A stretch of 8,157 bases of DNA, from the NCBI GenBank assembly GCA_949948825.1, contig CATLIJ010000102.1, positions 1-8,157 of the forward strand, given 5' to 3'. Source of the DNA: an uncultured Clostridiaceae bacterium (GTDB taxonomy: Bacteria; Bacillota; Clostridia; Lachnospirales; Lachnospiraceae). The notes beneath the pieces were generated by a model. The model had not been told where the DNA came from and did not search any database. It worked only from the letters and a program-made list of their open reading frames with translations. Below, piece after piece: positions 5,492 through 8,157 of this stretch (the first letter of the stretch is position 1; each line of letters opens with the position of its first letter). Position numbers and translations under genes: made by a program.

Positions 5492-7648
5492 ATGGCTGCG
5501 GAACAATATACAGAAAGTTTAACATTAAAAGAAATGAAATGCGTAATCGGGAAAAACTCATTTGGTTATGTTTTTCCACAAGGCGATGTCTCCTGTGTAC
5601 ACAAAATTGACCAGTTGCTCAAGGAAGCAGGCGGCAAACCAAAAGAATGTGAATTAGAAGATTATTCGCGGAAAGGCAAAGGAAAGGCCAAACCAGAATT
5701 TATTATTACATTTTATGATGATATCATTCTGGAAAAAGCAAAAGATATTATTTTAGAGCCACAAAATTATATTGAACTAATAAAAGGAAACAAATTAAAA
5801 AAAGCATATTCTTTAGATGAAATCAGAAACACTGCCATTGATATGCATAATTTTTTAAGAGAAATAAAAGTAACTGAAGCACACAAACCCATCTTCATAG
5901 CAGGAATTTTGATCGCATTAAATGATGACGATTTTGCCAAAAGTTACTCTATGCTGACATCTTATAAAGCAGTCATGCAAAACATTCAAAATGCCATAGA
6001 AAATGTTCTTGAAAACAGTGAAATTAAAAGCAATCGAATCAGCTACATAAAACAGGTTTTTGCCACCCTTTTGGACAACACCAAATTTGCAGAAATCCCA
6101 TTAGGACATTCAAAATCAATTACCTGGTATATCGAACAGCTGGAAATGAAAATCAAACCCATGATGGATTATGCCGACAGTACACTGGATGCCTTGGGAG
6201 TATTTTACCATGAATTTATAAAGTATTCCGGCGGGGATGGAAGCGGGTTAGGAATTGTTTTGACACCACAGCATTTAACTGAATTTATGTGTGACTTAGC
6301 AGGTGTAAACAAAAACAGCCGGGTACTGGATCTATGCTGCGGTTCTGGTTCATTTCTGGTAACTGCCATGAGTAAAATGTTTCAAAATGCCAATCCAAAT
6401 GAAATTGAAAGCATTCGCAAAGACAGATTATATGGCGTTGAATTTGATGACGGACTCTATACATTGGCTATTGCCAATATGATTATACGCAAAGACGGTA
6501 AATCAAATATATATAAAGGTGATTGCTTTAATCCCAATATTACCGATGAACTTAAAAGCAAAAATATTAACATAGGACTAATCAATCCACCATATTCACA
6601 AAAAGATGTAACTGAATTAGAATTTGTCGAACATTTGTTAAGTATTCTGACTGTGGGCGGAACCGGAGTCGTTGTTGTCCCGACAAGCTGTGCAATTGGA
6701 ACCAAATTCAAAGATATTAGAGAACGGCTGATGAAAAAGCATACATTAAAAGCTGTCTTTTCAATGCCAGATGATATTTTCTATCCAACTGGAACAAATG
6801 TCTGCGTCATGGTCTGGACTGCTCATTCTCCACATGATTCTGCACAAGAAACCTATTTTGGCTACTGCAAAAATGACGGTTTTGTAAAACGAAAAAAGCT
6901 GGGCAGAATCGACGCTTTGGAAAAATGGGAAGCAATTGAAAAGGAATGGCTGAAATTATATAGAAACAGAGATGTGGCAAATGGTTTATCTGCAAGACAT
7001 TGTATTAAATATGATGATGAATGGCTTTGTGAAGCATACATGCAAACAGACTACACAAAGCTTTCACAAGATGACTTTCAGCAAACAATAAACGACTTTC
7101 TTGCCTATCAAATCAAACAAGGCTCCACCTCTTTGGATTGCCAATATAAGAAAAACAGCAAAAAATTTACCTTAAAAACAGAACATTGGAAAGAATACAA
7201 ATTAATTGATTATTTTGATTTTATGAAAGGGAAAAGACTTACCAAAGCAGATATGATTCCTGGAAATATTAATTTTTTAGGGGCTATCAGCGAAAATAAT
7301 GGTGTCAGAGAAAAAATCGATACAAATGATTTTTGGCAGCCAAACTGTATTACTGTCAATTATAATGGAAGCGTAGGCGAAGCATTTTATCAGCAAGAAC
7401 CATTTTGGGCATCGGATGATGTAAATGTTCTATATGCTAAAAATTTTTGGAAATTAAACAAATATATTGCAATGTTTCTGGTAACAGTCATTAAAGCAAA
7501 CAAATACCGTTTCGGATATGGAAGGAAATGGACCATGGATAAAATGAAAGACACAATAATTAATCTCCCCAGCCAGACAGATGGGACTCCTGATTTTATT
7601 TATATGGAAAATTATATAAAATCTTTGAATTATAGTGACCGAATTTAG
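5492..7648 (+). CDS. N6-adenine DNA methyltransferase fused to a target-recognition domain (BcgI/type I-like)
   Basis: This protein should methylate adenine in a specific DNA sequence using S-adenosylmethionine. It has 718 aa, with AAGGAG 7 nt before the ATG. Residues 105-235 are a helical HsdM-type N-terminal region. Residues 236-545 are the gamma-class methyltransferase, with the LTPQHLTEFM entry segment (257-266), SAM-binding motif I LDLCCGSGSF (279-288) and catalytic motif IV NPPY (365-368). Residues 562-718 form a single target-recognition domain starting with EHWKEYKLIDYFDFMKGKR and holding NYNGSVGEAFYQ. Residues 1-100 look like the edges of a PD-(D/E)XK nuclease domain: PEFIIT (68-73) then runs into EKAK (81-84) and the linker, without an intact ExK and without the rest of the domain. 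No separate restriction subunit lies in the window. Base and codon use are visibly more AT-rich than in glyA or sigE, suggesting acquisition. Methyltransferase identity is firm; lack of cleavage is inferred. Confidence 0.9.
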   Translation: MAAEQYTESLTLKEMKCVIGKNSFGYVFPQGDVSCVHKIDQLLKEAGGKPKECELEDYSRKGKGKAKPEFIITFYDDIILEKAKDIILEPQNYIELIKGNKLKKAYSLDEIRNTAIDMHNFLREIKVTEAHKPIFIAGILIALNDDDFAKSYSMLTSYKAVMQNIQNAIENVLENSEIKSNRISYIKQVFATLLDNTKFAEIPLGHSKSITWYIEQLEMKIKPMMDYADSTLDALGVFYHEFIKYSGGDGSGLGIVLTPQHLTEFMCDLAGVNKNSRVLDLCCGSGSFLVTAMSKMFQNANPNEIESIRKDRLYGVEFDDGLYTLAIANMIIRKDGKSNIYKGDCFNPNITDELKSKNINIGLINPPYSQKDVTELEFVEHLLSILTVGGTGVVVVPTSCAIGTKFKDIRERLMKKHTLKAVFSMPDDIFYPTGTNVCVMVWTAHSPHDSAQETYFGYCKNDGFVKRKKLGRIDALEKWEAIEKEWLKLYRNRDVANGLSARHCIKYDDEWLCEAYMQTDYTKLSQDDFQQTINDFLAYQIKQGSTSLDCQYKKNSKKFTLKTEHWKEYKLIDYFDFMKGKRLTKADMIPGNINFLGAISENNGVREKIDTNDFWQPNCITVNYNGSVGEAFYQQEPFWASDDVNVLYAKNFWKLNKYIAMFLVTVIKANKYRFGYGRKWTMDKMKDTIINLPSQTDGTPDFIYMENYIKSLNYSDRI

Positions 7649-7683
7649 GATAAAACAGAAGAAGGACCTCTCAATCTGCAAAT

Positions 7684-7727
7684 AGCTGAAAAATCATAGA
7701 GAATCCATGATTTTTCAGCTGTTTTTC
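7684..7727 (+). terminator. Rho-independent terminator of the methyltransferase gene
   Basis: A perfect 14-bp stem, AGCTGAAAAATCAT (7684-7697) with ATGATTTTTCAGCT (7707-7720), has a 9-nt loop and is followed by GTTTTTCT. It lies 35 nt after the stop codon and isolates the gene from what follows. Confidence 0.88.
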
Positions 7728-7882
7728 TCATACATTTTTTCTCGAAAACAAAGGAAACGGACGGGTATACCTGTATGAGCCTGATTCATGAAGCCGAAAC
7801 CCAGTATGAACCAGGTGGAAAGCAAACGGAAATGAAACACAATACAGAATTTAAGTGGCTTTTTGCTTTATTTGCAAATTAA

Positions 7883-8077
7883 TTAAATGAAGCAATCCGA
7901 AGGATAGCAGGGCATTGCTTTTACAAAATCCATTTTCCTTATCCTCTCAACGGTTTCTGAATCAGCCAGAGGCATAAAATAGCCATGAAAGTTCTGGATA
8001 AACATATTGCGGGAATAGACATGAATCAGTTTACATCTTCCAAAAGCTTGTATAATGAATCCTCCTGTGGTAAAATC
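7883..8077 (-). pseudogene. Possible 3' remnant of a lost gene
   Basis: On the minus strand a 64-residue frame is open from a stop at 8080-8078 to a TAA at 7885-7883. Its translation is protein-like, including GFIIQAFGRCKLIHVYSRN, FIQNFHGYFMPLADSETVER and KAMPCYPSDCFI, with normal residue mix and no low complexity. It has no start codon near its left limit and no ribosome-binding site; the first Met comes 24 residues in. This is what the tail of a decayed gene would look like. I do not recognise the family. It overlaps the presumed promoter of the next gene, which also argues against a functional coding sequence. It could be chance, as 65 codons is short. Confidence 0.35.
8048..8076 (+). promoter_or_regulatory. 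Candidate promoter for the gene starting at 8117
   Basis: TTGTAT (8048-8053) and TAAAAT (8071-8076) are 17 bp apart, and TGG just before the -10 makes it an extended -10. A second possible -10, TATAAT at 8051-8056, has TTTACA 15 bp upstream. The choice between them is open. Confidence 0.35.
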
Positions 8078-8116
8078 TTAATAAAGGAAATATAAAATAA
8101 GACAGGAGCATATTAT

Positions 8117-8157
8117 ATGGGTATTTATCTAAATCCCGGCAATGGGGCATTTATGGA
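8117..8157 (+). CDS. N-terminus of a probable AAA-ATPase/PD-(D/E)XK nuclease family protein (partial)
   Basis: The gene runs off the window after 13 complete codons. The peptide MGIYLNPGNGAFM closely resembles the start of the large family annotated as predicted AAA-ATPase with a C-terminal PD-(D/E)XK nuclease-like domain, which typically begins MGIYLNPGN and continues with a segment like YVDKTGLI. These proteins occur in many copies in Lachnospiraceae and in Bacteroides and their cellular role is not settled. AGGAG lies 8 nt before the ATG, which supports the start. The family call rests on this short match recalled from memory, so it is moderate. Confidence 0.65.
   Translation, partial: MGIYLNPGNGAFM

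Larger units (their letters stand above)
7728..8116. other. Gene-poor spacer with degraded sequence
   Basis: These 389 bases contain no intact gene that I can support. The right half carries a minus-strand coding remnant at 7883-8077. The left half (7728-7880) has only a 35-codon plus-strand frame (7775-7882) with no Shine-Dalgarno site and no recognisable similarity. A candidate promoter for the next gene lies at 8048-8076. Confidence 0.5.

Noticed and set aside
7775..7882. 35-codon plus-strand frame after the methyltransferase terminator
   Set aside because: It has no ribosome-binding site or recognisable similarity, and frames of this length are expected by chance.

Overview
The window looks like chromosome of a spore-forming Clostridia member, most likely Lachnospiraceae. 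The reasons are a spoIIG sporulation locus, Shine-Dalgarno sites of the AGGAGG type throughout, moderate GC in the core genes, and a downstream gene whose N-terminus matches a family very common in Lachnospiraceae. The organism is inferred from gene content and was not confirmed by any search.

Positions 30-2851 (minus strand) hold a compact sporulation operon read as spoIIGA, sigE, spoIIP. SpoIIGA is the membrane aspartic protease that activates pro-sigma-E. SigE is the early mother-cell sigma factor. SpoIIP is the peptidoglycan hydrolase of the engulfment machinery. The genes are 1 and 4 nt apart with the preferred starts. Upstream lies a promoter with consensus -35 and -10 hexamers but a 21-bp spacer, with TGTC-type Spo0A-box candidates around and above it. 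This is the architecture of the Spo0A-activated spoIIG promoter of Bacillus subtilis. In B. subtilis sigG follows sigE; here spoIIP takes that place.

Positions 2918-3270 form a non-coding region dense in secondary structure. A plus-strand promoter (TTGCGA, 17 bp, TATAAT) ends just before a 150-bp element (3011-3160). The element folds as three strong hairpins enclosed by an outer stem, a four-way junction. Another hairpin (3171-3202) and a small inverted repeat (3230-3249) follow. Next comes a 169-aa protein of unknown function (3271-3780). Directly behind its stop is an inverted partial copy of the element's right end (3792-3814), and then a bidirectional terminator (3836-3887).

Positions 4049-5355 (minus strand) carry glyA, a complete serine hydroxymethyltransferase gene with its own consensus promoter.

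Positions 5406-7727 carry an AT-rich, probably acquired gene for an N6-adenine DNA methyltransferase fused to one target-recognition domain. It resembles BcgI-like or type I M-S fusions. The N-terminal nuclease domain expected from longer relatives appears to have lost its core, so the enzyme may methylate without cutting. It ends in a strong terminator.

Positions 7728-8116 hold no intact gene. They contain a 65-codon minus-strand fragment that looks like the 3' remnant of a lost gene. The window ends in the first 13 codons of a probable AAA-ATPase/PD-(D/E)XK family protein.

The most original signals are the promoter-proximal cloverleaf element with its inverted partial copy bracketing the unknown gene, and the apparently nuclease-less methyltransferase.
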